A stretch of 64,000 bases of DNA from Erpobdella octoculata (taxonomy: Eukaryota; Annelida; Clitellata; Hirudinida; Erpobdellidae): assembly GCA_963978895.1 (NCBI GenBank), contig OZ022239.1, positions 33,031,954 to 33,095,953 of the forward strand, in the 5' to 3' direction. The first letter of the stretch is position 1; each line of letters starts with the position of its first letter. Below the pieces are notes generated by a model. That model saw nothing but the letters and a program-made list of their open reading frames with translations, did no database searches and had not been told where the DNA came from. Shown piece after piece: positions 12,901 to 45,735 of this stretch. A program made the position numbers and the translations under genes.

Positions 12901-15900
12901 CAGTATCACTATCAACAATCGAATCTGCGTCAATACCAGTATCAGTATCAACAATCGAATCTGCGTCAATACCAGTATCACTTTCAACAATGGAATCTGC
13001 GTCAATGCCAGTATCACTATCAACAATCGAATCTGCGTCAATACCAGTATCACTTTCAATAATGGAAAGTGCGTCAATACCAGTATCACTATCAACAATG
13101 GAATCTGAGTCAATGCCAGTATCACTATCAACAATGGAAAGTGCGTCAATGCCAGTATCACTAACAACAATGGAATCTGCGTCAACGCCAATATCACTAT
13201 CAACAATGGAAAGTGCGTCAATGCCAGTATCACTATCAACAATCGAATCTGCGTCAATGCCAGAATCACTTTCAACAATGGAATCTGCGTCAATGCCAAT
13301 ATCACTATCAACAATGGAAAGTGCGTCAATGCCAGTATCACTATCAACAATCGAATTTGCGTCAACGACAGTATCACTATCAACAATGGAATCTGAGTCA
13401 ATGCCAGTATCACTATCAACAATGGAAAGTGCGTCAATGCCAGTATCACTATCAACAATGGAATCTGCGTCAACGCCAATATCACTATCAACAATGGAAA
13501 GTGCGTCAACGCCAGTATCACTAACAACAATGGAATCTGCGTCAACGCCAATATCACTATCAACAATGGAAAGTGCGTCAATGCCAGTATCACTATCAAC
13601 TATCGAATCTGCGTCAATACCAGTATCACTATCAACAATCAAATCTGCGTCAATACCAGTATCACTTTCAACAATGGAGAGTGCGTCAATGCCAGTATCA
13701 CTATCAACAATGGAATTTGCGTCAACGCCAGTTTCACTATCAACAACCGAATCTGCGTCAACGCCAGTATCACTATCAACAATGGAATCTGCGTCAACGA
13801 CAGTATCACTTTCAACAATGGAATCTGCGTCAATGCCAGTATCACTATCAACAATCGAATCTGCGTCAATACCAGTATCACTTTCAACAATGGAATCTGA
13901 GTCAATGCCAGTATCATTATCAACAATGGAATCTGCGTCAATGCCAGTATCACTATCAACAATGGAATCTGCGTTAATGCCAGTATCACTTTCAACAATG
14001 GAATCTGCGTCAACGCCATTATCACTATCAACAATCGAATTTGCGTCAACGCCAGTATCACTATCAACAATGGAATCTGCGTCAACGCCAGTATCACTTT
14101 CAACAATGGAGAGTGCGTCAATGCCAGTATCACTATCAACAATGGAATTTGCGTCAACGCCAGTTTCACTATCAACAACCGAATCTGCGTCAACGCCAGT
14201 ATCACTATCAACAATGGAATCTGCGTCAACGACAGTATCACTTTCAACAATGGAATCTGCGTCAATGCCAGTATCACTATCAACAATCGAATCTGCGTCA
14301 ATACCAGTATCACTTTCAACAATGGAATCTGAGTCAATGCCAGTATCATTATCAACAATGGAATCTGCGTCAATGCCAGTATCACTATCAACAATGGAAT
14401 CTGCGTTAATGCCAGTATCACTTTCAACAATGGAATCTGCGTCAACGCCATTATCACTATCAACAATCGAATTTGCGTCAACGCCAGTATCACTATCAAC
14501 AATGGAATCTGCGTCAACGCCAGTATCACTATCAACAATCGAATCTGCATCAATACCAGTATCACTCTCAACAATGGAAAGTGCGTCAATGCCAGTATCA
14601 CTTTCAACAATGGAATCTGCGTCAATGCCAATATCACTATCAACAATGGAAAGTGCGTCAATGCCAATATCACTATCAACAATGGAAAGTGCGTCAATGC
14701 CAGTATCACTATCAACAATCGAATTTGCGTCAACGCCAGTATCACTATCAACAATGGAATCTGAGTCAATGCTAGCATCACTATCAACAATGGAAAGTGC
14801 GTCAATGCCAGTATCACTATCAACAATGGAATCTGCGTCAACGCCAATATCACTATCAACAATGGAAAGTGCGTCAACGCCAGTATCACTAACAACAATG
14901 GAATCTGCGTCAACGCCAATATCACCATCAACAATGGAAAGTGCGTCAATGCCAGTATCACTTTCAACAATGGAATCTGCGTCAATGCCAGTATCACTAT
15001 CAACAATGGAATCTGCGTCAATGCCAGTATCACTATCAACAATGGAATCTGCGTCAATGCCAGTATCACTTTCAACAATGGAATCTGAGTCAATGCCAGT
15101 ATCACTATCAACAATGGAATCTGCGTCAATGCCAGTATCACTATCAACAATGGAATCTGCGTCAATGCCAGTATCACTTTCAACAATGGAATCTGAGTCA
15201 ATGCCAGTATCATTATCAACAATGGAATCTGCGTCAACGCCAGTATCACTATCAACAATGGAAAGTGCGTCAACGCCAGTATCACTAACAACAATGGAAT
15301 CTGCGTCAACGCCAATATCACTATCAACAATGGAATCTGCGTCAATGCCAGTATCACTATCAACAATCGAATCTGCGTCAATACCAGTATCACTTTCAAC
15401 AATGGAAAGTGCGTCAATGCCAGTATCACTATCAACAATGGAATCTGAGTCAATGCCAGTATCACTATCAACAATGGAATCTGAGTCAATTCCAGTATCA
15501 TTATCAACAATGGAATCTGCGTCAATGCCAGTATCACTATCAACAATGGAATCTGCGTTAATGCCAGTATCACTTTCAACAATGGAATCTGCATCAACGC
15601 CATTATCACTATCAACAATCGAATTTGCGTCAACGCCAGTATCACTATCAACAATGGAATCTCCGTCAACGCCAGTATCACTATCAACAATCGAATCTGC
15701 GTCAATACCAGTATCAGTATCAACAATCGAATCTGCGTCAATACCAGTATCACTTTCAACAATGGAATCTGCGTCAATGCCAGTATCACTATCAACAATC
15801 GAATCTGCGTCAATACCAGTATCACTATCAACAATCGAATCTGCGTCAATACCAGTATCACTTTCAACAATGGAAAGTGCGTCAATGCCAGTATCACTTT

Positions 15901-17234
15901 CAACAATGGAATCTGCGTCAATGCCAGTATCACTATCAACAATGGAATCTGCGTCAACGCCAGTATCACTATCAACAATCGAATCTGCGTCAATGCCAGT
16001 ATCACTATCAACAATGGAATCTGCGTCAATGCCAGTATCACTTTCAACAATGGAATCTGAGTCAATGCCAGTATCACTATCAACAATGGAATCTGCGTCA
16101 ATACCAGTATCACTTTCAACAATGGAATCTGAGTCAATTCCAGTATCATTATCAACAATGGAATCTGCGTCAATGCCAGTATCACTATCAACAATGGAAT
16201 CTGCGTTAATGCCAGTATCACTTTCAACAATGGAATCTGCGTCAACGCCATTATCACTATCAACAATCGAATTTGCGTCAACGCCAGTATCACTATCAAC
16301 AATGGAATCTCCGTCAACGCCAGTATCACTATCAACAATCGAATCTGCGTCAATACCAGTATCAGTATCAACAATCGAATCTGCGTCAATACTAGTATCA
16401 CTTTCAACAATGGAATCTGCGTCAATGCCAGTATCACTATCAACAATCGAATCTGCGTCAATACCAGTATCACTATCAACAATCGAATCTGCGTCAATAC
16501 CAGTATCACTTTCAACAATGGAAAGTGCGTCAATGCCAGTATCACTTTCAACAATGGAATCTGCGTCAATGCCAGTATCACTATCAACAATGCAATCTGC
16601 GTCAACGCCAGTATCACTATCAACAATCGAATCTGCGTCAATGCCAGTATCACTATCAACAATGGAATCTGCGTCAATGCCAGTATCACTTTCAACAATG
16701 GAATCTGAGTCAATGCCAGTATCACTATCAACAATGGAATCTGCGTCAATGCCAGTATCACTATCAACAATGGAATCTGCGTCAATGCCAGTATCACTTT
16801 CAACAATGGAATCTGAGTCAATGCCAGTATCATTATCAACAATGGAATCTGCGTCAACGCCAGTATCACTATCAACAATGGAATCTGCGTCAATTTCCCC
16901 TCCCAATACGTGTCGAATTGCCGCAGTACAACAAAAAATTACTCGGGCAGAACTGATGAGACTCGGCTGCTTTATGCAAGATCAGATCTTGTTCTCAGCT
17001 AACGTTTGTAAAGGCTCGTGCCAAGACAATTCGACAGTCTCGTTTAAAACAAACCTAAAGTACTCCCGAACTTTGACCTATACACCGGATGTCACGCGGT
17101 GTTCATGCTGCCAACCGCTCGGTGCTCTCGACCGAAACATCCGTGAAATTGTGTGCAAAAACAAGAAAACATTTAACATAGAAGTTGCTGAACCTACAGC
17201 TTGCACATGTAAGAGCGTCCGTTGTGATGGATAA
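1..17234 (+). CDS. Mucin-like / hemolectin-like secreted VWD-C8-TIL-LDLa protein, 3' part (17 exons)
   Basis: Exons: 1-231 (5' partial), 1867-2028, 2165-2456, 2758-3028, 3370-3553, 3734-3825, 4235-4478, 4738-4921, 5255-5439, 5579-5709, 5933-6042, 6310-6462, 8980-9076, 9163-9341, 10075-10337, 11208-11319, 12577-17234. All junctions are AG/GT, phases match throughout and the sum is 7548 nt (2515 codons plus TAA). Visible residue ranges: end of a VWD (1-131), C8 (131-228), TIL and E-like cysteine modules (228-410), second VWD (about 410-615), C8 (615-695), TIL/E (696-790), LDLa (about 795-838), an unassigned 125-residue domain (838-963), Ser/Thr repeats (about 975-2402) and a cystine knot (2403-2515). 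Proteins of this plan are secreted, disulphide-linked, gel- or clot-forming glycoproteins. The signal peptide and earlier D domains must lie left of the window. Closest plan: gel-forming mucins, hemolectin, SCO-spondin. Transcripts were not available. Confidence 0.92.
232..1866. other. Mucin intron 1 (AT-rich)
   Basis: Between the GTGAGG donor and the CCGCCAG acceptor. It holds the antisense tRNA-Ile gene and a short (CACT)n run near 470-495. I see no other coding signal. Confidence 0.8.
1304..1377 (-). tRNA. tRNA-Ile (anticodon AAU)
   Basis: The reverse complement folds as a full cloverleaf. The acceptor stem GGCCCGT pairs with ACGGGCC, the A box is TTAGCTCAGTTGG, the anticodon loop CTAATAA gives AAT, the B box is GAGTTCGATCC and the discriminator base is A. 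A run of four T lies just downstream on the minus strand (positions 1297-1300) as a Pol III terminator. It is 74 nt without CCA and intronless. It lies antisense in the first visible intron of the mucin-like gene. Sequence and length agree with metazoan cytosolic tRNA-Ile(AAU), so it is likely functional. Confidence 0.95.
2758..3825 (+). CDS. Exons encoding TIL and E-type cysteine-rich modules
   Basis: Exons 2758-3028, 3370-3553 and 3734-3825. The first encodes a trypsin-inhibitor-like (TIL) module starting CPTEHQYDCPYGMQYQLCG and runs into the E-type spacer, where the phase-2 junction gives ECQVCLCSAGTWIC, a CxxCxC..GxWxC pattern. The next two form a second TIL-like module (CDPGQILYDEIPECNTTC to RGECINPQECPCEY) ending in the next E spacer. 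In this family such modules link D domains and stabilise them by disulphides. Intron 4 carries a mariner-type MITE (3063-3266). Confidence 0.87.
3063..3266. mobile_element. Mariner/Tc1-type MITE with 24-bp perfect terminal inverted repeats
   Basis: Positions 3063-3086 and 3243-3266 are perfect inverted copies beginning TGGCCCAAAAAAAGTGAG. The right end continues CCCTGTA, giving the ACAGGGTGGCCCA terminus typical of mariner-like elements, with TA next to it. The 156-bp interior has no coding capacity. It lies wholly within intron 4 of the mucin-like gene. Confidence 0.8.
4235..6042 (+). CDS. Exons encoding second VWD domain and second C8 domain
   Basis: Exons 4235-4478, 4738-4921, 5255-5439, 5579-5709 and 5933-6042. 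The VWD starts after a WxC spacer with ATCSLYGDIYYTGFDG, matching the CxxxGDxHYxTFDG start of VWD domains, and ends in NVDGMCGRFGD. As in the preceding VWD, the first cysteine of the CGLCG motif is missing (here valine-Asp). C8 cysteines follow across three exons (TCPEPP, SSCSVI, TECRRI, DQCVSASC, then NCEVGRDCECTC and the typical AIANFARACANQGICVLW end). Exon 5933-6042 ends phase 1 at a strong GTAAGT donor. Confidence 0.9.
4479..4737. repeat. Trinucleotide (GAT/GGT) tract in mucin intron 7
   Basis: The start of this intron (about 4495-4590) is a degenerate trinucleotide array immediately after the donor. Downstream repeats of a ATGTTCGTxTG-like phrase occur between 4610 and 4700. Confidence 0.8.
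6310..9341 (+). CDS. Exons encoding second TIL/E module and an LDL-receptor class A module
   Basis: Exons 6310-6462, 8980-9076 and 9163-9341. Exon 12 encodes a TIL (PAMCPEGQTYKPCG ... GCYCPVG) completed by exon 13 (GQCVSIKECDCVHNG). Exon 14 completes the E-type CxC spacer and then encodes an LDLa module: six cysteines, KCIGLTTVCDGAPDC and the calcium-binding DGSDEFQC end. LDLa modules bind calcium and mediate protein contacts. The 2.5-kb intron between exons 12 and 13 is filled by nested Helitrons (6592-8838). A stray 27-nt exon-like segment at 9616-9642 was rejected because joining it creates a stop. Confidence 0.88.
6690..7625 (-). pseudogene. Helitron PIF1-like helicase, broken
   Basis: Read on the minus strand from about 7625: MAAIVTRYVPLMSDEQRM, then after a one-base frame change LDAPGGAGKTFF (Walker A, GGAGKT), then an open stretch 7275-6877 containing SPVILLRNLNPPRLCNGTR, a signature of Helitron helicases, and after another break FSHGLLYVACSCEGKPSSLF near 6760. 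Order and spacing fit the C-terminal half of a Rep-Helicase protein. Frameshifts and loss of the Rep (HUH nuclease) half make it inactive. Confidence 0.88.
7748..8619 (-). mobile_element. Helitron family 1 composite nested in the family 2 Helitron
   Basis: The left edge is A|CTAGCGGGGTTACCCGGCG, the reverse of a Helitron 3' end: hairpin CCGGG/CCCGG, then CCCCGCTAG|T. The right part (8470-8619) is the family's 5' segment (CTCATTTTGTGACGG ... GGATGAATGGTGTAGCAATG). Between them lies an oppositely oriented copy whose own CTAG|T end is at 8462-8466. GC-rich tracts (CTCCCGTTTCCGTTCC on the left, GAGCAAGCGGGAACGG on the right) are therefore inverted copies. The outermost 5' bases are degraded, so the right edge is approximate. 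Confidence 0.7.
9698..9925 (+). repeat. (CATCAT/CGTCAT)n trinucleotide array in mucin intron 14
   Basis: About 225 bp of CAT triplets with an interior of CGT variants, inside intron 9342-10074. It yields long poly-His, poly-Ile and poly-Met frames with no other coding signal. Confidence 0.95.
10075..11319 (+). CDS. Exons 15-16: unassigned extracellular domain of the mucin-like protein
   Basis: Exons 10075-10337 and 11208-11319 encode about 125 residues with alternating hydrophobic strands (KKVEVTLYLENSEIL, SSLYLTFLADNP, KTIEIQKIEVSACK) and cysteines only near the two ends and in the middle. This pattern suggests a beta-sandwich. I do not recognise the family. It joins the LDLa exon in phase (g|aa) and the repeat exon in phase (g|at). 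The exon 15 donor (GTAGCA) is non-ideal but keeps frame. A discoidin- or galactose-binding-like fold is possible but cannot be shown by eye. Confidence 0.72.
10751..11011 (+). repeat. Dispersed repeat A, copy 1
   Basis: It begins GGTTACAATCTCTGTTTGTG, continues GCAAATCTTGCAAGTGAAAT and ends CTCGTTTTTTCTTTTACTTG. The same sequence recurs at 22282-22510, 22807-22938 (inverted) and 47255-47431. The function and class are unknown; it is non-coding. It lies in mucin intron 15. Just upstream (about 10640-10712) the phrase GCGCTATATAAATATTTTTGA plus a GATT tract looks like an L2-type LINE 3' end. Confidence 0.8.
11320..12576. other. Mucin intron 16 (AT-rich, no recognisable content)
   Basis: From a GTTTGC donor to the TAG acceptor of the repeat exon. 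I see only low-complexity AT-rich sequence and no conserved motif, gene or clear transposon end. Confidence 0.7.
12577..17234 (+). CDS. Giant terminal exon: Ser/Thr tandem-repeat domain plus C-terminal cystine knot
   Basis: A good acceptor (pyrimidine tract, TAG at 12574-12576) opens in phase with exon 16. After a short lead (SKTEVGEIAVPP) come about 119 tandem copies of a 12-residue unit, consensus PVSLSTMESASM, each with five or six Ser/Thr and one Pro: a mucin-type PTS domain expected to carry O-glycans. From about 16893 the frame leaves the repeat into an 11-cysteine C-terminal cystine knot (NTCRI, RLGCFM, NVCKGSC, TRCSCCQPL, EIVCKN, ACTCKSVRC), followed by TAA at 17232. This module makes dimers in VWF and gel-forming mucins. 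No AATAAA lies close behind the stop; the first seen is near 17677. Confidence 0.93.
12609..16890 (+). repeat. 36-bp coding minisatellite, about 119 tandem units
   Basis: The unit is 36 bp, a multiple of three, with few indels, so the frame is kept for 4.28 kb. Variants recur at fixed distances. A rare Thr-for-Met variant (acaaccgaat) appears at about 13741 and 14173, 432 bp (12 units) apart. The variant ctccgtcaacgc appears at about 12889, 15661 and 16309; the last two are 648 bp (18 units) apart. These show block duplications by unequal exchange. Neither strand contains stops in several frames, hence large spurious antisense reading frames. Confidence 0.95.
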
Positions 17235-18381
17235 AGATAATCTAAAATGACTTGGACGTGCTTAGCTTAACCCTAAGCGTTTTGCTTTTTTAAAATGTCA
17301 TTGAACATTTTTGTTTTCAAATATTAAACTTGTTTTTAGAATTGTTATTCTGTTTTCAGAAATTGAGTATATATTGAAGTCAAATGAAAAAAATTGATTT
17401 CCTAAAGCTTATTCAATAAGTCGATGCTACTCCAGCTAGTTAGCTGATTCTATGTAAATGGCAGATAGTTGAAATAGAATTGGAGACGCAACTTCTGAAC
17501 ACCACCACTCCCTTAAATATAATAGATATAGAAAATATTGTACGTATTTTTATACCGATATATTTTAGAATATTCGGCAAGGTTGTAAGGGGTCTGGCAT
17601 CATTTAATTAGTCTGTGTCAAAAGTTTGTTTGTATACATTTCAAGATTAAATGTGTGAGGAAAGAAATTGTTTTGCAAATAAAACAACAATTTTGGAAAC
17701 GCATGCTTGTAAAACGTCATAAATGCACACGGGAAAATGGGAAGACAACTTTATTGTGCAATGGTCTCGCAAGTAAGAAAGCACAAGTGAAAATTGTGCA
17801 AATGTCCTTCCCACGAATAAATAGTTTCACACTAATCTCATGTGCGTTATGTTTCACACTAATCTCATGTGCGTTAAGTTTCACACTTATCTCACGTGTT
17901 TATAGTTTCACACCATCTTTGTTTGCAAAATCAGTCCCGTTCACCAATCTCGTCTATTTATTCTTTGAAAAAATATTTTTAAAATATTCCAACGTTTCTT
18001 GAATGAGACACTTTCATATTGGTTGGCACTGTGTGCGGTCCAAGCAGGGCTTGTCATTTTGGAGACAGTTGAGTTGTTGGACCTAAAAGGTATTGAGTAT
18101 ATGCTAGTCTTTTTTTTATTGTTTGAACAAGAAGGATTATACTACTAACCAGTAGTGTTACTGGATAATCTCTAGAAACCCTACTCGTGAAGTACTACTA
18201 CAAAATATTTATTTTATTTTTTTAATATTGTACATTCATATGTTCATTTGTAAGTATGCATATATGCATATACAAGCGTGTTAGTTAATATATGTACGTA
18301 TGTATGCACCGTACGTAGTCAATGTATTTATGAACGGTGTATGTGTGTATGCATGGATATATGCGCGTGTGTATGCTTGTA

Positions 18382-18417
<36 letters not shown>

Positions 18418-18539
18418 CATTTGTCATTACAATTGAGCAACTCATAATACACAAACCAAAAGCCAAATCAAAAACCCTCTTTTTCCTTCGCCCAACCCCT
18501 TTCTTGAAAGCAAAAATCATAACACGAGTCGTTTGCCGG
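17235..18539. other. Tail-to-tail spacer between mucin and channel genes
   Basis: It holds the 3' UTRs of two convergent genes. Positions 17825-17912 contain three to four imperfect copies of a 29-bp unit (TTTCACACTAATCTCATGTG...). A short (TA)n run lies at 18387-18416. AATAAA occurs near 17677 on plus. No further gene is visible. Confidence 0.75.
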
Positions 18540-40674
<22,135 letters not shown>

Positions 40675-41475
40675 CTTGCACCACCAGCGGCGTCGGAGCG
40701 TTAGCCGCTGTAGCAGTCGAAGCGATAGTCCCGTTAGTAGTTGCTGTGACCGCGGTGATCGCAGTGGCAGTCGCTGCTGACGCTAGGTGAGATCGAAACG
40801 TTTCGGAGTTTCATCCATATCCATCAGCGCTCGCCGGATAGTTTCGTGAATATCAAAAGCATTCCCATCTTTGAACAGCATTTAGGCGTTAGAATTAAGC
40901 AACTTTGCCATCTATCGTCGATATCCGTAACGATGGTGGTGGTGATGATGATGACGATGCTGATGACGATGATGATGATTATTATTGTGGTGGTGGTGGT
41001 ACTGATGATGATTCGGTGAGTTTTCTTTTTCTGGCCCGACAGATTTCAATTTTATTGTTGTTGTTGTCGACCTTCCGATTCAGTCCTGGTTTCGCGTTAT
41101 TCCATCTAGAAGTCGAGTCTGCCGACGCTCGAACCGCCATTGCAGCGCCGACAGCTGTCTTGCTGATGGTGGTGGTGATTATGATTTTGATAATGTTGCT
41201 GGAGTTCGATGGTTGAACTGGCTCCACCGTCGTTTAAAACTAAATCTAAAACACTTGTGCCTACCCCCTCACATTCGCCAGTTCATGGCCGGAAAGAATG
41301 AGTGAACTCTTGGAAAGCGTTTAACTTGTTTTGACTGCTTTGACGACGACGACGAAGATGGCGATGTAAATTTTCTATCAATTTTCTGTCATCAATGACG
41401 GCTTTTTTTAGAGCTACTTGCGTGAATATTCACATACATATTTTATAATTTTTTAAGTTATATAATAAACATAAT

Positions 41476-42055
<580 letters not shown>

Positions 42056-42847
42056 TTAGCAAAATGTTCAAATTTTTGGCGTTTTCCCTAATCTCTCTCT
42101 CTCATTCTTTATCTCTTTCTCTCTCTTTTTTTCTCTCTTTCTCTTCTCTCTATCTCTCTCTTTTTCTTTCTCTAAATTTCTTTATTTTTTTTCACTTTAC
42201 TGACAACTAGACAGGGGCAAGAGCATAATTAATTATTAAAATTCTGAAACTTTACCATTGAATATAACAACGACTTGCTCTATCAATAGTAATGATGATG
42301 ATCATCACGATGGTAATGATAATGAGTATGATGATGATCGTCGTGATGATGATAATGACGATTGTGACGATGGTGATGGTGTATAAATAAAGAAAAACGA
42401 GATAACAGGAATAATCCTAGAGAAATAAAAAAGCAACAATATTATCGACGACGGCCTCCCAACATATTTAAGAGTCTTGTGAATCGTCAAAATGCCGGCT
42501 TCCTTTCTTATTTTCGAATACTTTTTGGAATTTTTGTTGTTTCTGTTGCACATTTTCTGTTGTACATTTTATGTTGTCCATTTTATGTTGTACATTTTTT
42601 GTTGTACATTTTCTGTTGTACGTTTTCTATTGTAAATTTTCAGTTCTGTTTACTATGGCATTTTTCTTGTTTACGAGTGCTTATATTATTTTTTATTAAT
42701 AAATGATTTTGGTATTGAGAGAGTTCCGATCCAGGACTTACTCCGTGTCATCCCTTGTATTTAAATTTATTTCTGTTTTCATTTTCGCAATTTTCTTTTT
42801 TTAAAGTTATCCAAAGGAGTTAGCTCCGCGCGAGAATCAACCTGAGC

Positions 42848-42918
42848 CATGCCGGTGACATTCGAATCACCGACCTACAGGCCGACAGGCGAATGCCTTA
42901 TCGCAATACCACCACAGC
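42848..42918 (-). repeat. tRNA-like sequence (SINE head or tRNA pseudogene)
   Basis: On minus, TGGTATTGCGATAAGG (A-box-like) and GGTCGGTGATTCGAATGTCACC (B box with a 5-bp T stem) are 70 nt overall, but the anticodon arm and acceptor stem pair poorly. Confidence 0.5.
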
Positions 42919-43717
42919 CTCAAAAGGTATTTCTTGTTGTTGTTTTTTTGTTGTTTTTTTTATTGTTGAATTTTAATTCCTTGTGAACATAGAAGAACAG
43001 CAGGAAAAGACGCCCGTGAACAATAAAATAATTAAAAGTTTTTGACGTCAGAAATTAAAGAGAGAGAGAAAAACGAGAAAGAAAGAAAGAAGAAGAGAAA
43101 GACGGAATATTACTTCCTAATTCCGCCAGTAAACACGATATCAGAACACGAGAACAGCCAATGAATGCTTTGTGACCAGAGAGGTACAATTGTCGACGCC
43201 ACAGCTGAACAACGAAAGGGTCCTAACAATGTCGGATTTCTCAAGCAGTTTGAACACTTCGCAATGTCATTCTATTATACGGCCGAATGCAATTCTTTTT
43301 TCGGATCAACTCGGATTTTAACAAACATTTTATTTTCCTTATATAACAAATTATTTACTATTAAAATATAAATATTTTAAGCTGACGAGATTGAACTTGC
43401 TCAGTATCACGTTCAAGGCTGATTAGGAATGTTTGTAATGTTATAAGTTAACGGATTACCAGTTTTGAATCTTCCGGATTTAAATTTTGCGAGTTACCCA
43501 AAAAAACAGTTGAGTCACACAACTGACTTCTGATGACTGGTGATTGGGGTAAGAAATGCCACTATTCTATATCTCAGTTTATTATTTCATGGCTTGCTGA
43601 CATTTAATTCGATTAAGAGTTAACAGCACATTCATTTCATCCAAACTACACGAGCCATACTTAGTGACAATACTTATACTTTTCCAATCCTACCACAATC
43701 AATCAATCAATCAATCA

Positions 43718-44973
43718 ATGATTATTCCAGAATTAGGCCTCGGCCTAGGACTCGGTGGTTTCGGGGTGCTCCTCATTGCCGTAGCTGTTGCAGTTGTCTG
43801 TTACTTACAAGAACGCAAGAAGAGGTATATTATTAATTCAATACATTCAGGTCGTCCGCTTTAAATGTTAATTACATTTAGAGAGAATAAAAAACGTCTG
43901 TGTGAAAAGTTTCATCTTTGTGTTTCATGCCATTTGTATTAATTAATTAATTAATCAATTAATTTGTTAATTGATTGATTGATTAAAATGTGTTCTTTAG
44001 TTTCATTCATTAAAATTTATGCACAACTGCTATTTGTGAGCATGATTTTAGTACTCAACTAATCGATCAGTAAGCAAGCGTCATCGCAGTAATATATCTT
44101 ATTCTATACACTTTCTTTCATAAGTCCCTGGTCGACACCCATGTGTATCTTGCCAGTTGAGTATTTAAAAAATAATTGTACTCCAGGCTAACCTAACCTC
44201 TGACTCTCTGACCCTTGATGACCTTATCTCATTACGTGGAGGTCATCACCTTCATCACCATTTGAGCCTAATGTGCATTAAGTTAGTTTGATTCGTTTAT
44301 TTATTTATTAAACAGTTCGAAAAAACAAGGAAAAAAATGTCCAACGCCAAAAAAGTCATTCTTCAGTTCCATGATCCTCAAGCATAACAAAAAGCCAGTC
44401 ATACCGAGTGTCCTGTCAGTTCATAATCCATTTGCAGGGAAGCCTTTCAATTCAAGAGATTCAACGCTTGTCCTGATTCCTTTGGGAGATAGATCGAGTA
44501 AGTGCACTTATAATCTGTTTGTTTTGGTTTTATATATATATAAACAACTAATAAGTCTGTTTTTGCTGCTTAAAGCCACCAGGATTAGTGACATTCCCGA
44601 AAGGTCCAATGTATTCACCGTCGAAAATTCCAATGGTAGCACATCCAGCGTCCAATCTACAACCCCAGTCATACTGCTACAGAAACCGATGCCGCCAAAG
44701 CCCTTCGGCGTCGTTGAAGGCAATCCAGCACCCTCGACGGCCACGAAGATGGCTGGAGACGATGTCGACCACCCCGTATTGAGACAAAAATCTAGGTTTT
44801 CAAATCAGACGGGCCTATCCGGCATGATGACAAACCCGGGTAATAGTGTCATGATAACAGGAGAAGAGCTGTCCCTTACAGTGCAACAGATATTTGACAG
44901 CGCTCTTTCAATACACGAGATGGAGACCGATAACCCAAGGAGATCTCGCAACACTATTTATCCGTTCAATTAA
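43718..44973 (+). CDS. Small single-pass membrane protein, function unknown (3 exons)
   Basis: Proposed exons 43718-43824, 44316-44497 and 44576-44973 (TAA); phases match, giving 228 residues. The N-terminus MIIPELGLGLGLGGFG leads into a hydrophobic segment (VLLIAVAVAVVCYL) and a basic QERKK stop, so the long C-terminal tail is predicted cytoplasmic. The tail is Ser/Pro/Lys-rich with VILLQKPMPPKPFG and a helix-like ELSLTVQQIFDSALSI near the end. I do not recognise the family. The first exon could instead begin at an acceptor (43729-43730), making this the end of a larger receptor; no upstream exon was found. Intron 2 (78 nt) is a multiple of three and stop-free, so it may be retained as 26 extra codons. 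The ATG is directly preceded by a (CAAT)n run. Confidence 0.6.
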
Positions 44974-45712
44974 GTCTCTCCTGAGTGTAATTTTTTTCAA
45001 TTTTTAATGGTTACGTCATAATATTAATGCCTGATTATTAATTATGAAAAATCACTCATTTAAAGTTGACTTTTATGTAGATTTGTCTTCTGGAGGATTT
45101 TGGCCGACATATCTGCGTTTATTCGATACTGAAATATCGGTTATCTACTGTATTCGACGTAATTTGTACAATTTGTTTTTATAATAGTTACAATTATTAA
45201 ATATTTTTAATATTATATTTATGTTGCTAGTTATATAATTTTTTTTATTATTATCTTACATTATTCTTCTTTTTTTTGTTTCCATTCCCGAAAACGTTGA
45301 ACAAGTTTTGTTGTATACTTTTCAGCCACTGCGGCAAACTGTCTTTGTCGTTTGTGCTGCCCGGTCAACCAGCAGGTCATTAAAAAATGTCATTCTTTCG
45401 CAAGACGAAAGTAAAAATTAATTTTTTTAATTTATTAATTAATGATAACGATCTGTCGGTTTTAATTGTTCCTTACCATTTATCCGCAGATCCATCATCA
45501 AAAAGCCTTTACACATTTGAGACTTATGATGGTTTGATTACTCTAAATTGCGAGCCATTCCCATGGCTGGGCGGATAATAGAGTAGGGACAGTTAAAAGG
45601 ATCAAATTATGATCCACGACAGGAAGTATACTTAGGTGCTTCTTACATACAACTATTTCAGTTTTAAAACACCTGGTGTAAAAGACTATAAACTATTATA
45701 AACTAGCGGGGT

Positions 45713-45735
45713 ACCCGGTGGAGTATTTACAAATG
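45713..45735 (-). mobile_element. Truncated Helitron 3' end
   Basis: A|CTAGCGGGGTACCCGG on plus is the reverse of the family 1 terminus. The homology stops after about 20 bp. Confidence 0.5.

Noticed and set aside
12542..16906. 1454-residue minus-strand frame of DSDTGIDADSIV repeats (and a 1084-residue companion)
   Set aside because: Antisense of the 36-bp mucin repeat, open only because the unit is a stop-free multiple of three. The plus frame joins in phase to exon 16 and leads into a cystine knot.
12745..16956. Several plus-strand frames of QCQYHYQQWNLR repeats
   Set aside because: Alternative frame of the same minisatellite; lacks splice and domain continuity.
43165..43371. Possible Kunitz-like exon (FYYTAECNSFFGS)
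   Set aside because: Only one or two cysteines and no GGC core; splice phase to the membrane-protein exon could not be shown.
45387..45578. 63-residue plus frame after the membrane-protein gene
   Set aside because: No splice partner and no homology; the membrane-protein frame already ends in a stop at 44973.
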